The notes under the pieces were generated by a model. That model was given only the letters and a program-made list of their open reading frames with translations, was not told where the DNA came from and did no database searches. Of a DNA stretch of 64,000 bases, positions 1 through 11,378 are shown one piece after another; positions within the stretch are counted from its first letter, which is position 1, and each line of letters opens with the position of its first letter. Position numbers and translations under genes: made by a program. This DNA comes from Hermodice carunculata (Eukaryota; Annelida; Polychaeta; Eunicida; Amphinomidae), in contig OZ026617.1 in assembly GCA_964020975.1 (NCBI GenBank), forward strand, positions 33,086,843 through 33,150,842, in the 5' to 3' direction.

Positions 1-109
1 GGGGGCAGCCCCAGTCATACAGAACTTGCAGCGGTCCAACCCCAAGACTTGACGTATCCTCTTGAAAATTAAGGCATTGGCAAGTGTCCAGCCGAATGGG
101 GTGCTTCCA
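1..109 (-). CDS. ACSBG: ACSBG coding exon 11 (truncated by window start)
   Basis: Residues 446-482: GSTPFGWTLANALIFKRIRQ then VLGLDRCKFCMTGAAP. L...L.FK.(I/V)R..LGLD.C......GAAP is the bubblegum block before the GYG.SE motif. The acceptor is CCAACACCAG|T and the first base completes the Gly codon from exon 10. The exon runs off the window, so its donor and the remaining catalytic motifs are not visible. Confidence 0.92.
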
Positions 110-360
110 CTGGTGTTGGGAAAAAAAGCAAAACAAACGTAAAGTTGGCTGTCTTATTGTACTACAATGGGTACTTCTAGAATCACTGGACCCACAAACG
201 TGTACATATGTGCACACACATACACAGCCAAGCACACAGTGTCGGACAAACAAAGCTATGAAGCTCCAACAATTCCTTCTTTTTTACATGTACCTTCATT
301 AAACGACCACACCACATCTGAACTTATATCACTCTAATTCTCTTTTGTTACAATATAAAA

Positions 361-645
361 TTGTTGCATATATGTGCACATATTATAATTTTTGGTCAAC
401 TGGTTGTATGCTGTGCAGCAGAAAGTTGTAACCCTGAGGGCCCTAGTGTCCAACCCAGATGCATCAGCATGCAACTTTTTCTCATTACAAATTACCAGAA
501 AGTGTCCAGTGTCATAAATGTGGTCTGCTTCTTTTCATTCATCAACAACCATGCTGTAGGTCAACAGCTTTCCTTGGCACCAGCTGGGTGCATTGCACCC
601 ATAATGTATAGAGGAAAACTGTTGACTAACCCTTTAACATGCTAA
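361..645. repeat. Palindromic-element core, decayed copy
   Basis: Contains GTCAACAGCTTTCCTTGGCA near 550 and AGGAAAACTGTTGAC near 611, the two arms of the central palindrome of the TTAA element family. The inner arms GGGTGCATTGCACCC are also self-complementary. Outer ends are not clear. Confidence 0.55.
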
Positions 646-822
646 TCACGGCTATAGCCGTTTTCTCATTACTGTTTAACATATAATGGTTGAAAAGTTT
701 CAAATTGCTCATGAAGATACCTTTCATTCAAATACAAGCAAGCCTAGTCAGTAGCACGAAAAGTGTTCCGAGGAAAGCTGTTGACTCAGTCTTAAATCAG
801 TGCTTTAAAGGTTTAGTTTCCA
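628..822. mobile_element. TTAA-type palindromic MITE, diverged copy
   Basis: Begins TAACCCTTTAACATGCTAAT and ends CAGTGCTTTAAAGGTTTA, diverged forms of the CCCTTAAAGYGCT terminal repeat. The internal CCTTTCATTCAAATAC-AGCAAGCCTAGT block and the palindrome half-arm AGGAAAGCTGTTGACTCAGT match the fuller copies at 1100 and 34365. The left palindrome arm is missing. Confidence 0.6.
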
Positions 823-1099
823 AATTAGATTCAGATTTAACTTGATTGCCCTGCTTCACACTTCCCTCAATCTGGCCCTCACAGTAGAAACTGCACATAA
901 CTTCCAGGAAAAAGAGCTGCCAGAGCTTTCCATAGATGTACATTTTAATGAAACCTGCATGTACAAAATGCTTTCTCTTCACTGATTTCTGAGACAATAT
1001 TTTATAACACACAATGTGTACAATCAAAATCTTTTACTTTGCTGGTCACCTAATGTGACACACAGATGTGCTTATCATTGAAAGTCTGCTGGTACTTAA

Positions 1100-1330
1100 C
1101 CCTTAAAGTGCTAATCATGGGTATTGTCATTTTCTCATTACCGTTAAACATATAATGGTTAAAAGATTCAAATTCCCAATGAGGAGACCTTTCATTCAAA
1201 TACCAGCAAGCTCAGTCTAAAGCAAAAAGTAGTCTTAGTCAACAGCTTTCTATGGGGCACTTTGCGTACATTGCACGCAAAGTGCCCCAAGGAAAACTGT
1301 TGACTCAATCTTAAATCAGCGCTTTAAGGG
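1100..1330. mobile_element. TTAA-flanked palindromic MITE (piggyBac-like ends), complete copy
   Basis: 231 bp bounded by TTAA on both sides (1096-1099 and 1331-1334). Terminal inverted repeats are CCCTTAAAGTGCTAATC and CCCTTAAAGCGCTGATT. A TTAA target and CCC-starting ends are the signature of piggyBac-type elements; no transposase is present. The centre holds a long hairpin: GTCAACAGCTTTC...GGGGCACTTTGCGT / ACGCAAAGTGCCCC...GTTGAC. Confidence 0.82.
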
Positions 1331-1894
1331 TTAACATCCATCAACGAATTTATAAAATGTACAAAGACACTGTCAGTCGGAACCCGGAAAAAATGCTCAA
1401 GGATAAGAAAATAGAACCTTGACAACTAACATGCAGGTAAATGCCAAGCACATAAATGAACATGCTGGGTACCACAGGATTATTACGTGTAATTTAACCA
1501 TCCTGATGGGTTCAGTCAACAATTTTAGGTGGGTCAAATTCAAGTCTTAGTCTTAAATCAGGATACATCAAATGCACACTGATACACATTACAGAAAAAG
1601 GAAGTATGAGTTTTATGAGAAAATGATTTATAGAAGTATGGCAGCAATCATATAACATTTTCAACAGCACTTTGCCTGTGATATGTATATTACAAGGCTA
1701 GTATTCTAGTGATTGTACCATGGATACAGTATACTGCCCACTCTTGAAATTGAAAAAGCAGAGCTGACATGCACGTTGGCAGACCGCTGCCCTCTTGAAA
1801 CTCCTTCAAACATTATTCCAAAAAGTTGAGTCATAGTTTAGCGTAAAGGCAATGAAAGCAGATTTCTGACTCCTTTCTGGTTACAATAAGACTG

Positions 1895-1960
1895 ACTCAA
1901 CAGCTTTCCTTGGTGCTATGCAACACACACCAAGAAAAACTGCTGACCTGAGGCATGCTA
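1895..1960. repeat. Fragment of the palindromic MITE core
   Basis: CTCAACAGCTTTCCTTGGTG followed by CACCAAGAAAAACTGCTGAC forms the same central palindrome as the 1100 copy, without recognisable termini. Confidence 0.5.
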
Positions 1961-2188
1961 CAATTAGAGCTCTTATCTAACTTCTCACCAAAAATGTCTT
2001 CTATTGAAGAAAATTATAAGTAAACAAATTACAGCAGGCAACATTTTAGCATTGATTAAGCATAAAGAGAACCAAAGGCCATTGGGGTTCTAAGCTAAAC
2101 AAAGCTGTGACATCACAATACAAGGCACCTTGAGGCTAGGCATTTGCAGGTACCGCAGCCAATATTTAATTTTTCAAGGGAGAAGATA

Positions 2189-3346
2189 ACAAGAGGCCCA
2201 TGGGCCTAGTGCTCTGCTGACTTGTATTATAATATAACGACTCAAAATGAAACAGGAGCAGGTTGGGTGACCTGATGTGTTCATTGTTTGATTGCGCACA
2301 CAAAGTTCACGAGACATATCGATCTGGAAGATAAATTCCCTTCTCCATTGATGTCCAAGCTATGCCCTACAATCACCAAATAATTTCTCTCAACCTCACA
2401 AGCCTGGTGACTCATAAATTCTAAGTCACAGCCATCCATATTCCTCAATATAAGTGTTGGACATAATCTATATAACCTACCAGTTTAGAATATCTATGTT
2501 AATTTTTTTTCATGGTATTAAATTTTATCTTGTTCAACATATTTTAGTTCATAATGTCCATGAAACTATAGGTGGCACCACTAGTATCTCCATCAATGGA
2601 GATTTTGACCTTCTTCACAACCCCACCAAATTTCATAATGATCCACTAAAAATTACAGATGACAAAGCATTTACATTTTCACATTTTGACCCAGAATTCC
2701 AAGTGTCCATATGATCTTCACCTTCAACTTGCATGGCAGGCAGGATATAACAATAAACCTGGACATGCCAAATTCCATAACAATTCTCTTTGCCATTGAT
2801 ATCCAAGCTACACCCCGCTACTACAAAATCACCCCTTCTAACTTTACAGGACTGGTGACCAAACAATAAATAGGGCAAGGTCACCGATATTGCATTTATA
2901 TTAGCATTGGACACGATCGATATATCATATAAATTTGGCATGTCTCATCCAATTATTTTTTTGAGATACAGTTGTATGTAATTTTACATCTTCCAACATA
3001 TTTTGTCTCTTAATTTCCATCAAAGTATAGGTGGCGCCACTAGTATCACATGGAACTGAGATCTTGACCTCCACAATGCCACTAAATTTAATGAAGATCA
3101 ATCAGAAATTATGATGCTAGAGCGGGCACAAGGTTTTCACATTTTGATCCATATATTACTGCTGCAGGTGGCGCCACCAATATCAAACTTCACCTACATT
3201 TTTATATATCTGGTGTGTCCTATAGGGGTGGGATGGGGCTTACATGAAAACTGTGGACTGTATCACCTTCACAAGAAAAAGTTTACAGACAGACAGACAT
3301 GAGTGATTGTACAAGCTTGGTGACCTTAGGTCAGCAGAGCTAAAAA
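2189..3346. repeat. Long dispersed repeat, ACAAGAG...GCTAAAAA family
   Basis: Starts ACAAGAGGCCCATGGGCCTA, a perfect small hairpin, then GTGCTCTGCTGAC. Ends CAGACAGACAGACATG, then GGTCAGCAGAGCTAAAAA. Inside, a unit of about 459 bp is repeated: CAACATATTTTAGTT...ATAGGTGGCACCACTAG near 2535 and its relative near 2993, with a shorter third piece near 3165. No coding capacity. The ends plus internal tandem organisation recall non-autonomous Helitron/Helentron-like elements, but I cannot classify it firmly. Confidence 0.65.
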
Positions 3347-3739
3347 GTGGAATATATGACCCAAGGTGGCAGCACTTGGTAGTCTTCATTTACATAAATT
3401 GACTATTTGTTAAGCAGACGACTAAAATCAAGCAATTGATAACCCTAAAGTGCTGCCCTCTGCAGGGACAGATCTAGTCTTCAAAAATTGGTAGCCAAAA
3501 TTAAAATATTAGCATCATTAACCATTTTGTAGTGGCCCTTTAATAATTTGTTTAAAAATACTTGACCCATTTACATATTTCCAAATTCAAGTTGCATTAG
3601 CATTTGGCTAATGGTCAGAGCAGTCCCTCCCTCTGTGGTCACAAGGGGCCCATTCTATGAGGACTTACTATTTTGGCCCCTAAAAGCAGTTTCATATGTT
3701 CAAATATTGTATTACTTTGTACATGAGAAAAAGTTTTCA

Positions 3740-3883
<144 letters not shown>

Positions 3884-5100
3884 CCACCACCAAAGACAAA
3901 TGCCTTGAAGAACTATGAATCTTTGGCACAAAATCTTGCCACCTTATTAGTCTCTGCATAGAGTTTTATCTGTGTATCAGATAAACTCTATTTCTGCATC
4001 ACAGAAAGAGTAAATCTGCACAAATTGCTAATAACAGCACATTGTATATTCATTTTGAGGCACACTTTTCATTTTAAGAAAGCATGAAGATACAGTGTCA
4101 GTATTCAATTAGGACTCCTACCCTGCCATAGAGGTCTTTGCATGCATTTGACTGCTACTCTCCCCCCCCCCCCCATCAAAGAACTCAGGTAAAAATATAG
4201 CCACAGTTTTCATAATCGACTAGTTTCACCAGCATGTATGACACTGCATCACTGTATATGTTTAGCTTGTGCTAACCTATGCAGTAATACAAAATCACAG
4301 TTATTTGCACAACCACACAGAGAGAAAATCGCAAGACATTTATTGATTAAGCTGCATGCAAAGAGTTTTCATATACATCTAAATTTTCATGGGTGGCAAA
4401 CATTGCATTATTCATCACTACATCCTTCCAGTTAAAAGCACAGGATTGTTAACAACTCCCAAACAGAGTGTTTAGTCTCTTTGTCCATTTTTTCTCTTAA
4501 TGCCTCAAAGACATATATATTTTCTGATAACATCCAAATGACTCCTATTGCACACATATGTATGCATTCAAGGCATGTTCAAAGACTCAAAATGCAGTTT
4601 CAAATATTTCATGTTAGCCATGCATGTTTACCATTATGCATAGATTACAGATATAGTTACCGAGATTTCCTTCCCATTCTGTGCGATACAAAATTAACAA
4701 TTGAACAGAACTTTATGGTCTCTCTCTGAGGATAAATCCCACCTTTTTTCTTTGTATTTTTTGTGTGTGCTGTACAGTTTTAAGTCTACATCTCTTAATG
4801 CATATACATAAGTTCATCCATTTGTATTTTCATTAAATATCACATTGTTGAAGGGATGTAAAACCTACAAAATAACAATCTAATCCCCCATTACTGGGAT
4901 TCTATGTATGGCAAAGTTACAATGTTTTTTTCTTGATTTAAAAACATTTCTATAACATTTCTAAGCATAATATCCTAAAATTTAAGAATAAGTTCTATAA
5001 GTAACAATTACTGATAATGGTACACATCTACAAATTAATACATTCTCACAAGTAATTAACTCAATAACACTTTTCTCATATTTATGAAAGTTTTCTTAGA
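3884..5100. other. Intron 10 sequence, no gene seen
   Basis: AT-rich intronic DNA with a C10-type homopolymer near 4165. I see no exon-like open frame with splice borders and no full repeat unit. Confidence 0.6.
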
Positions 5101-5109
5101 AATGCTTAC

Positions 5110-5291
5110 CCATTTTGAAGTGACATGTTTCCACGGAAACCAATATCCTTGGCCCATTCTGCCATTTTCTTTTTTATGCCAGTGGCCTGTCTGCCGACTG
5201 CCTGGACCTTTTCCGCAATCTTCTCCCACACTCGTGGTACTCCAAAGAATGCTGTTGGCCTCACCTCCTTGAGAGTCTGATTTAATGAACC
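5110..5291 (-). CDS. ACSBG: ACSBG coding exon 10
   Basis: Residues 386-446: GSLNQTLKEVRPTAFFGVPR, then VWEKIAEKVQAVGRQATGIK, then KKMAEWAKDIGFRGNMSLQN plus GG. TL.EV.PT.F.GVPRVWEKI is diagnostic of the ACSBG/ACSL group. Acceptor GTCTTTTCAG|G; donor AATGG|GTAAGC. The leftover GG joins T of exon 11 to give Gly. Confidence 0.97.
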
Positions 5292-5627
5292 CTGAAAAGA
5301 CGTCAAAAAAAACCCTTGAAGGTTGATAAAAGCACCATTTGGACACAATTCTACAATCACTGATGTTTTTCTGTAGTAGCACTGTCTTTAAAGCAAGGAA
5401 AAAAAGCGAACTCAGTTCCTGCAGAGTAGCTCTTGGTTCAATGAGTAACTTTCACTCTTTCCCTGCCAAAATGGAGAAAAGTCAGTGTGCTCTGAACCCA
5501 CATTATGGTACTAGATTCTTTGTAAACCAACCTTTCACTAAAGTACCATCAAGCCTACAGTTGCACAGACCATAAGAATGGTCCAGGTCAACAGTTTTGG
5601 TTGGGATGCACGGTGCTTGAAGCACCC

Positions 5628-6443
5628 AGAGGTACTGAGGCAAAATGTTGCATCAAAAGAATTTATCAAATATAGCACATGACCCTTCTGTACACGCACG
5701 CACGCACGCAACTCCAGGGCAGACTTTCCCAGATGTGTAAATTTCTACCACCCCCCCTTCATCATTATCCATTACATATGCTTTGAAAAGAAATTATCAC
5801 TTATCAAATTTAACAATTACAACCCTTAAAATCTTTATTTTAATAAAGAACTCTTGTCTGGGTGCTGAAAGATGTGTTTTACAACTTGAAGATGTTTGCC
5901 TGTCTTGATTTTTGTCATTGTCCCATTACCCTCAATGGGCCTGATACAACCCCTCATTAGGCTGGTATGGAGCCTTCACTTGGGAAGTAATCAGCTTAAG
6001 CTGTCGTAAAATTGTTTTGATGGCGTTACTCACTGTCTTAACTTTACTCTGCACTTTCGATGGAGTCTCACTCACAATATATTCGTAAGTTGTGGATCAA
6101 AAAACGACTTGGCATTTTCCCATTGCTACCACATTTGTTTGGGCGTCATGTTGATCTTGCTCTGAACCATGGGAAAAATGGATGAGGCCACTATGTCAGT
6201 GTTGGTAGCACAGCACACTTAAGCCGGCAAGCAGCTGTTTGATTGGGGTTCCATGTGATTTTGATCTAGCGAAAGTTATCCTTCATTTTATAGAGTACTG
6301 GTATGATAAAACATGGTTCCATTAGAAATGAGAGGTACTGTTGACTCAGGCAAAATGTTGCATCAAAAGAATTTATCAAATATAGCACATGACCCTTCTG
6401 TACAGAACATATGTATATATATATATATACATACATACATACA

Positions 6444-6511
<68 letters not shown>

Positions 6512-7255
6512 CATGTACATGTATATTTTTCCAGTAGTCCCTCTTTTGAGTTTTTTGAGTGACCATTCCTAGCACAGACCAAAACAGGTGGTCGCTCATT
6601 GGAGGAATCTCACATGCATGACCTCAACAGGTCAACTCCAGGGCAGACTTTCCCAGATGTGTAAATTTCTACCAACCCCCCTTCATCATTATCCATTACA
6701 TATGCTTTGAAAAGAAATTATCACTTAATTTATCACTTATCAAATTTAACAATTACAACCCTTAAAATCTTTATTTCAATAAAGAACTCTTGTCTGGGTA
6801 CTGAAAGATGTGTTTCACAACTTGAAAATGTTTGCCAGTCTTGAGTTTGTCATTGTCCCATTACCCTCAATGGGCCTGATACAACCCCTCATTAGGCTGG
6901 TATGGAGCCTTCGCTTGGGAAGTAATCTGCTTAAACCGTCATAAAATTGTTTTGATTGCATTACTCACTGTCTTAACTTTATTCTGCACTTTTGGTGAAG
7001 CCTAACTCACCGTATATTCATAAGTTATGCATCAAAATAAGACATTTTCCCATTGTGACCACATCTGTTTGGGCGTCATGCTGATCTTGCTCTGAACTAT
7101 GGGAAAAATGGATGAGGCCACTATGTCAGTGTTGGTAGCACAGCACACTCAAGCAGGCAAGCAGGTGTTTGATTGGGGTTCCACGTGATTTTGATCTAGC
7201 GAAAGTTATCTTTCATTTTATAGAGTACTGCTATGATAAAACATAGTTCAACTAG
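5628..7255. repeat. Direct duplication of a 0.7-kb segment
   Basis: Copy 1 (5628-6330) and copy 2 (6331-7255) share GGCAAAATGTTGCATCAAAAG, then CATGACCCTTCTGTACA, AACTCCAGGGCAGACTTTCC and the run to TTTATAGAGTACTG with scattered mismatches. Where copy 1 has a short (ACGC)n at 5691-5709, copy 2 has about 220 bp of TA/CATA microsatellite plus a fragment of a CAGTAGTCCCTC-type MITE (6530-6605). The extra DNA therefore expanded or inserted after duplication. Confidence 0.85.
6414..6512. repeat. (TA)n(CATA)n microsatellite
   Basis: Compound TA and TACA repeats within the second copy of the duplicated segment. Confidence 0.95.
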
Positions 7256-7879
7256 AGAATTCTATAATGATAATATTTCTGTGGCTCTCCACTTATCTGC
7301 AGCAGTTAGATTAGGTTTCCTATGCAAAAATGCGATGACCTCATGGGTTGACGATCTTCGGGACATGACGAAGATTGTTCTGAATGTTTCCAGAGAGCTC
7401 CGGCGACCTACGCCGAGCATTCAGATTTCAAGCATTTCAAGATGGATGATATAAATGATCATGAGTGGGAGCAATAAAGTTTCCATCATAAGTAAATTTC
7501 TATCAACTATTACGAAATTTAGTTCAGAAAACAATCCATAATACCACAGCATACACAGAAAGAAATATGGTAATCGAAATCCTCGGAGATGCGCTACGGT
7601 GAGGCCTGATACATGCAGAGTATGCCACATTCACTGCCATTGCAAATAAATGGAAAGATCTGACAGTCGGGATAATTTAAAATAAGGAGGAACAGACACT
7701 GGTTGATCAAATTAAATACTTGTTATCAGGAAATTTACTGTAAAAAGACGTCCTTTATTGTTTGCACTCAATAAATTCGACAAGAACCATGTAAATTTCA
7801 TAACAATGCGTGAGTTGTGTGCCTGTATTTTGTTGGCCAACTTGAGGGGTGGACCATAGCCTTAGGCACAGTAGCCAGA

Positions 7880-8059
7880 TATATCTCAAATTTGTGTTAT
7901 GCAGTTTTAAATTCTGTTTTTTTCGCATGGTCATCGGTTGCGTTTAACAGGTGGTCATTCATACGAGGTAAATTACTGAAGAAAAACTTTGGCGACCAAA
8001 TTTGGTCATTCAAATCAGGTGGTCGCTCATAAGAGGGGTCATTCAAGACAGGGCCACTG
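7880..8059. mobile_element. Diverged CAGTGG-type MITE
   Basis: The right part reads CAGGTGGTCGCTCATAAGAG then GGGTCATTCAAGACAGGGCCACTG, matching the 3' ends of the MITEs at 31181 and 53936. The left end is only approximate. Confidence 0.55.
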
Positions 8060-8185
8060 TGTGTGTGTGTATATATATGTATAAATATATATACATATAT
8101 ATCTTTATATGTATCGCAAGAAATATCACACAATATGCCATGTCATGCATCCCAGTAACCTAACATTCTCTGGATGTTTCCTCAC

Positions 8186-8353
8186 CTTTAGTGCATCCGG
8201 TTGTGCAAAGTATGTGCTGCCACCAAAAACCATTGGGAAATATATGTCCAACAACTGGGCCGCCACGTGGCTGAGCGGCAGATAGGAGATGAGGACTTCC
8301 TGTCCAAACTTGAGTTTGCCCATACGTCCACACTGGATAGCTGTCCAGATGAA
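8186..8353 (-). CDS. ACSBG: ACSBG coding exon 9
   Basis: Residues 330-385: FIWTAIQCGRMGKLKFGQEV, then LISYLPLSHVAAQLLDIYFP, then MVFGGSTYFAQPDALK. SYLPLSH.AAQ..DI and FAQPDALK are bubblegum hallmarks around the acyl-tunnel gate region. Acceptor TGTTCACAG|T; donor TAAAG|GTGAGG; both phase 0. Confidence 0.97.
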
Positions 8354-8780
8354 CTGTGAACAGGTAAAAAAGTTATTACAGCATTCATTGTGGCGATTCT
8401 GGGCAGAAACAAAACTCACTAAAAATTGGAAAATATAAACGGATAAAGTACAATCCAAAACTCCTCGACACATTGCTAGTAAATGTATACTGCATAATGA
8501 AGTTATTTACCTATTATTTCTATACCATAAATTCCTTCACAGATGATTTTGCTAAAGTTTGTCTGCTAAGTTGACCCCGCCACAAGCTTTATGGACAAGA
8601 TTTATTCAAAGTAGAACAAAAGTCAATGGTTTATGGTAGACCAAAAATGATGCAATGTAAAGTTTTTACACATTGTTTTTAAATGTACAGGTATTTCATT
8701 TGCCCCTGACAGCAAGCTCAGAAGTGTCAAGCATTGAAGCCAAACTAGATGAAAGAAATCACAAAAATCTAATATAATAA

Positions 8781-8786
<6 letters not shown>

Positions 8787-8847
<61 letters not shown>
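8787..8847. repeat. (AT)n microsatellite
   Basis: About 60 bp of pure AT dinucleotides in ACSBG intron 8. Confidence 0.97.
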
Positions 8848-8852
<5 letters not shown>

Positions 8853-9083
8853 AAACAAAATACAGTCTGAGTACATTTAAGTCTATCTGCATGCACATTA
8901 CATTTGCAGCTTTCAACTCTACATGGACCAATATGTAAAAATTATCCATCAAACTTATGGCAAAAAATTGCAAGAGATGCTTTGACGGACAACAAAACCA
9001 CCACCACTGAAATACTGGTCTCCCATCACACAATAAATGACTGGTCCCTGGCCCTATACAATGCAGAACACTCAGAAACTTAC

Positions 9084-9131
9084 ATTGTCATGACACAGCA
9101 TCACACCTTTGGGGTTGCCCGTGGTACCTGA
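9084..9131 (-). CDS. ACSBG: ACSBG coding exon 8, phosphate-binding loop
   Basis: Sixteen codons, SGTTGNPKGVMLCHDN, residues 314-329 of the shortest model. This is the ATP/AMP phosphate-binding loop of ANL adenylating enzymes (consensus [ST]SGTTG.PKG). Acceptor TGTTTTAG|T; donor CAAT|GTAAGT; both ends phase 0. The residue before HDN is Cys, where I expect Ser (MLSHDN) in most relatives. The micro-exon isolates the catalytic loop, so skipping it would remove 16 residues without shifting the frame. Confidence 0.95.
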
Positions 9132-9629
9132 CTAAAACACAGGAGATAAAAACCCTTTCAAGTAAAACGAAAATTTTAACATATAAAAAACATGTGCCAA
9201 TATGCTATTTTCACTCTTTGTTTCAATAATGTCACTGTTTTGGCTTATTGATTCCACAATGTTTTTTTTGTACCTTCACAAGAGACACAACAATTGGAAA
9301 GAACGAAACTTTAAAAAAAAAATCCACTTAGATTTACTTTGCAAGAAGGCATTGAAACACCAACATTTAATCACAAAAAAATGTAGAATTCATACCTCAA
9401 AATATATCAAATCTGCATGTCTAACCTGTCAAAAGACTTGCCTTTCTTGTATACTTTCAACCCTATGAAACCTAATCATGCTAACATATCTACACTCTAC
9501 TTCTCCATAGAATATTTAAAAACTGTTATTTTGAACACTTCTTTGTATATTTTTCATTGGCGAATAAACAATAAAATGGTGTGTCTTGACAGTTTTCTGC
9601 TTTTTTCTTTTTAAATCGAGAATGACGTG

Positions 9630-9840
9630 TGTTTAGTACACAGCTTTATCCGACAGAGCCTGGTGCTTTGTGTCCCTGAGTGCCAAGGAAAGTTGTTGAC
9701 TCAATCCCAAGTGGTCACTTCCAAATGACACATTCACCAAATTGGGTCATACAGAATATACATTTGAGAACCTATATGTATGCAGTCATTGATACTAACC
9801 CTAAAGAGGGTGATTTCCTAGAAGGGGTGAAGGGGTGTTT
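9630..9840. repeat. Partial palindromic-MITE related sequence
   Basis: TGCCAAGGAAAGTTGTTGAC then TCAATCCCAAGTGG matches the right palindrome arm of the TTAA element family. Termini are not identifiable. Confidence 0.45.
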
Positions 9841-10249
9841 CATGCACATGATACAGGTTTATCGGAGTCTGAAATATCTCTTTTGTAATCTGAACTCTGG
9901 TTGCTTTTTTTTTTTTTTTTGGTCCACATTCCTTTGCAAATTACAAAAACCTATCTGACGACACGCCCCATGTGGATATATTCTTCCAAAAAGATGTTCA
10001 AACATATTACATGTGGCGGCGAACATTTTCGCCAACATACCTGACAGAAGTCAGCATGTTTTACCTTGCTAGTACATACTGTATCAATAAGACTGCAGCA
10101 TTTGTTTTAAAAAAAGTCTGTATGTTTTGTCATGCCTGTACACACTTTATTTCAAAAAAGAAAACAAAAAATCTGCAGCATTTGTTTTCCCGTAAGTTAC
10201 TTTATAAACAAGACTGCAGTATTTGCTTCCCCAAGAATCTGTTTGCTCT

Positions 10250-10512
10250 GTCTGTACTTACTGTATAGATAAGTGTGCAGCACTTGTTTGCTCTGTCTGT
10301 ACTTACTGTATAGATAAGTGTGCAGCACCTGTTTGCTCTGTCTGTACTTACTGTATAGATAAGTGTGCAGCACCTGTTTGCTCTGTCTGTACTTACTGTA
10401 TAAATAAGTGTGCAGCACCTGTTTGCTCTGTCTGTACTTACTGTATAAATAAGTGTGCAGCACCTGTTTGCTCTGTCTGTACTTACTGTATAGATAAGTG
10501 TGCAGCACTTGT
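10250..10512 (-). repeat. 45-bp minisatellite spanning the exon 7 donor
   Basis: Six near-identical 45-bp units start near 10271, 10316, 10361, 10406, 10451 and 10496. On the minus strand each carries TGCTGCACACTTATCTATAC then AG|TAAGTACAGACAGAGC. Only two positions vary between units (ATC/ATT, synonymous; AGG/AAG, Arg/Lys). The length is a multiple of three and all units are open in the exon's frame. The low divergence suggests recent expansion. Confidence 0.95.
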
Positions 10513-10588
10513 TTGGTGCCAGCATTTTGATACGTTCCTGTAGCAGACGGTCATCTACTTTCCTGCCCAAGTCCATGAATTCTCTCCA
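10487..10588 (-). CDS. ACSBG: ACSBG coding exon 7, with tandemly repeated 5' splice site
   Basis: Shortest form is residues 280-313: WREFMDLGRKVDDRLLQERI then KMLAPNKCCTLIYT. The family counterpart is W.-FM-LG ... CAVLIYT, followed directly by the phosphate loop. Acceptor TTCTTGCAG|T; first donor ATACA|GTAAGT at 10486. The last part of the exon and the first part of the intron are repeated in tandem (45-bp unit), so the same donor recurs with exon ends at 10442, 10397, 10352, 10307 and 10262. Each extra unit adds the in-frame peptide VSTDRANRCCTLIYT (R or K at one position) without any stop. Which donor is used cannot be read from sequence; the 10487 end gives the family-like length. Confidence 0.93.
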
Positions 10589-11176
10589 CTGCAAGAAAAT
10601 AGTCATCACCAAAAATTTAGTAAAGCTTGTGATTCAAAATTCACATGACCTGCATTCATGAACATTTTGATGGACTATGCCCCCTTTTTTTCCCTTTGAG
10701 TTTCATATAAATCTCTTGTTACACCCCAAAAATGCATCTGGATTTTAATTTTGCTGCCTTAAACTAGCTTCTTAGAACCCAATAGGGCACAAGCCCACAT
10801 AAGCAAGGCACCTTTGAGCCACTGGTTATAACAAGTATGACCATCCAATACAGCAGACAGTACTGAAATAGGCAATGAGTTACTTACCTTCTGACTACAC
10901 AGATACAGGTCCATGAAGGTAAACCTTGTTTGTTTACATCTAGACATTTTTCCACTCTACATGTGTATATTTCATACATTTCCCATCATTACTACTGCCT
11001 TGCCAAACTTCCAAAACCCAGATTACAAATCATACACGGGTTGCATTCAGGAGAACACAAGTTCAGGGGACAAGTTTCACATCATTGACTGGCTGGCCTG
11101 CCACCTGTCACTTCATCAGTCTGCACAGACGCAAAAAAATAACTTGCCTCTTAGTTAAAATCCACGCTGTACCTAC

Positions 11177-11378
11177 CGTGTATACATTTGGTCGCTTCTC
11201 TGCCAGTTCTCCTGTGTACTGTACAACAGCCTTAAGATGAGGAAGTCTGTCCCACACCTTCAAGATCTTCTGTAGTTGCTGGTTGTTCTCTACGACAATG
11301 ACATTGGCCTCACAACTGTCAGCCACATAGTGGCATGCTTCAGGAGTGTTGGTGGTATAAATTCCGGTAGCAAAACCG
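11177..11378 (-). CDS. ACSBG: ACSBG coding exon 6
   Basis: Residues 212-279: GFATGIYTTNTPEACHYVAD, then SCEANVIVVENNQQLQKILK, then VWDRLPHLKAVVQYTGELAE and KRPNVYT. GIYTTN.PEAC.YVAD.CEANVIVVEN is among the most recognisable stretches of ACSBG proteins. Acceptor CATTTTCAG|C; donor ACACG|GTAGGT, phase 0. Confidence 0.97.
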
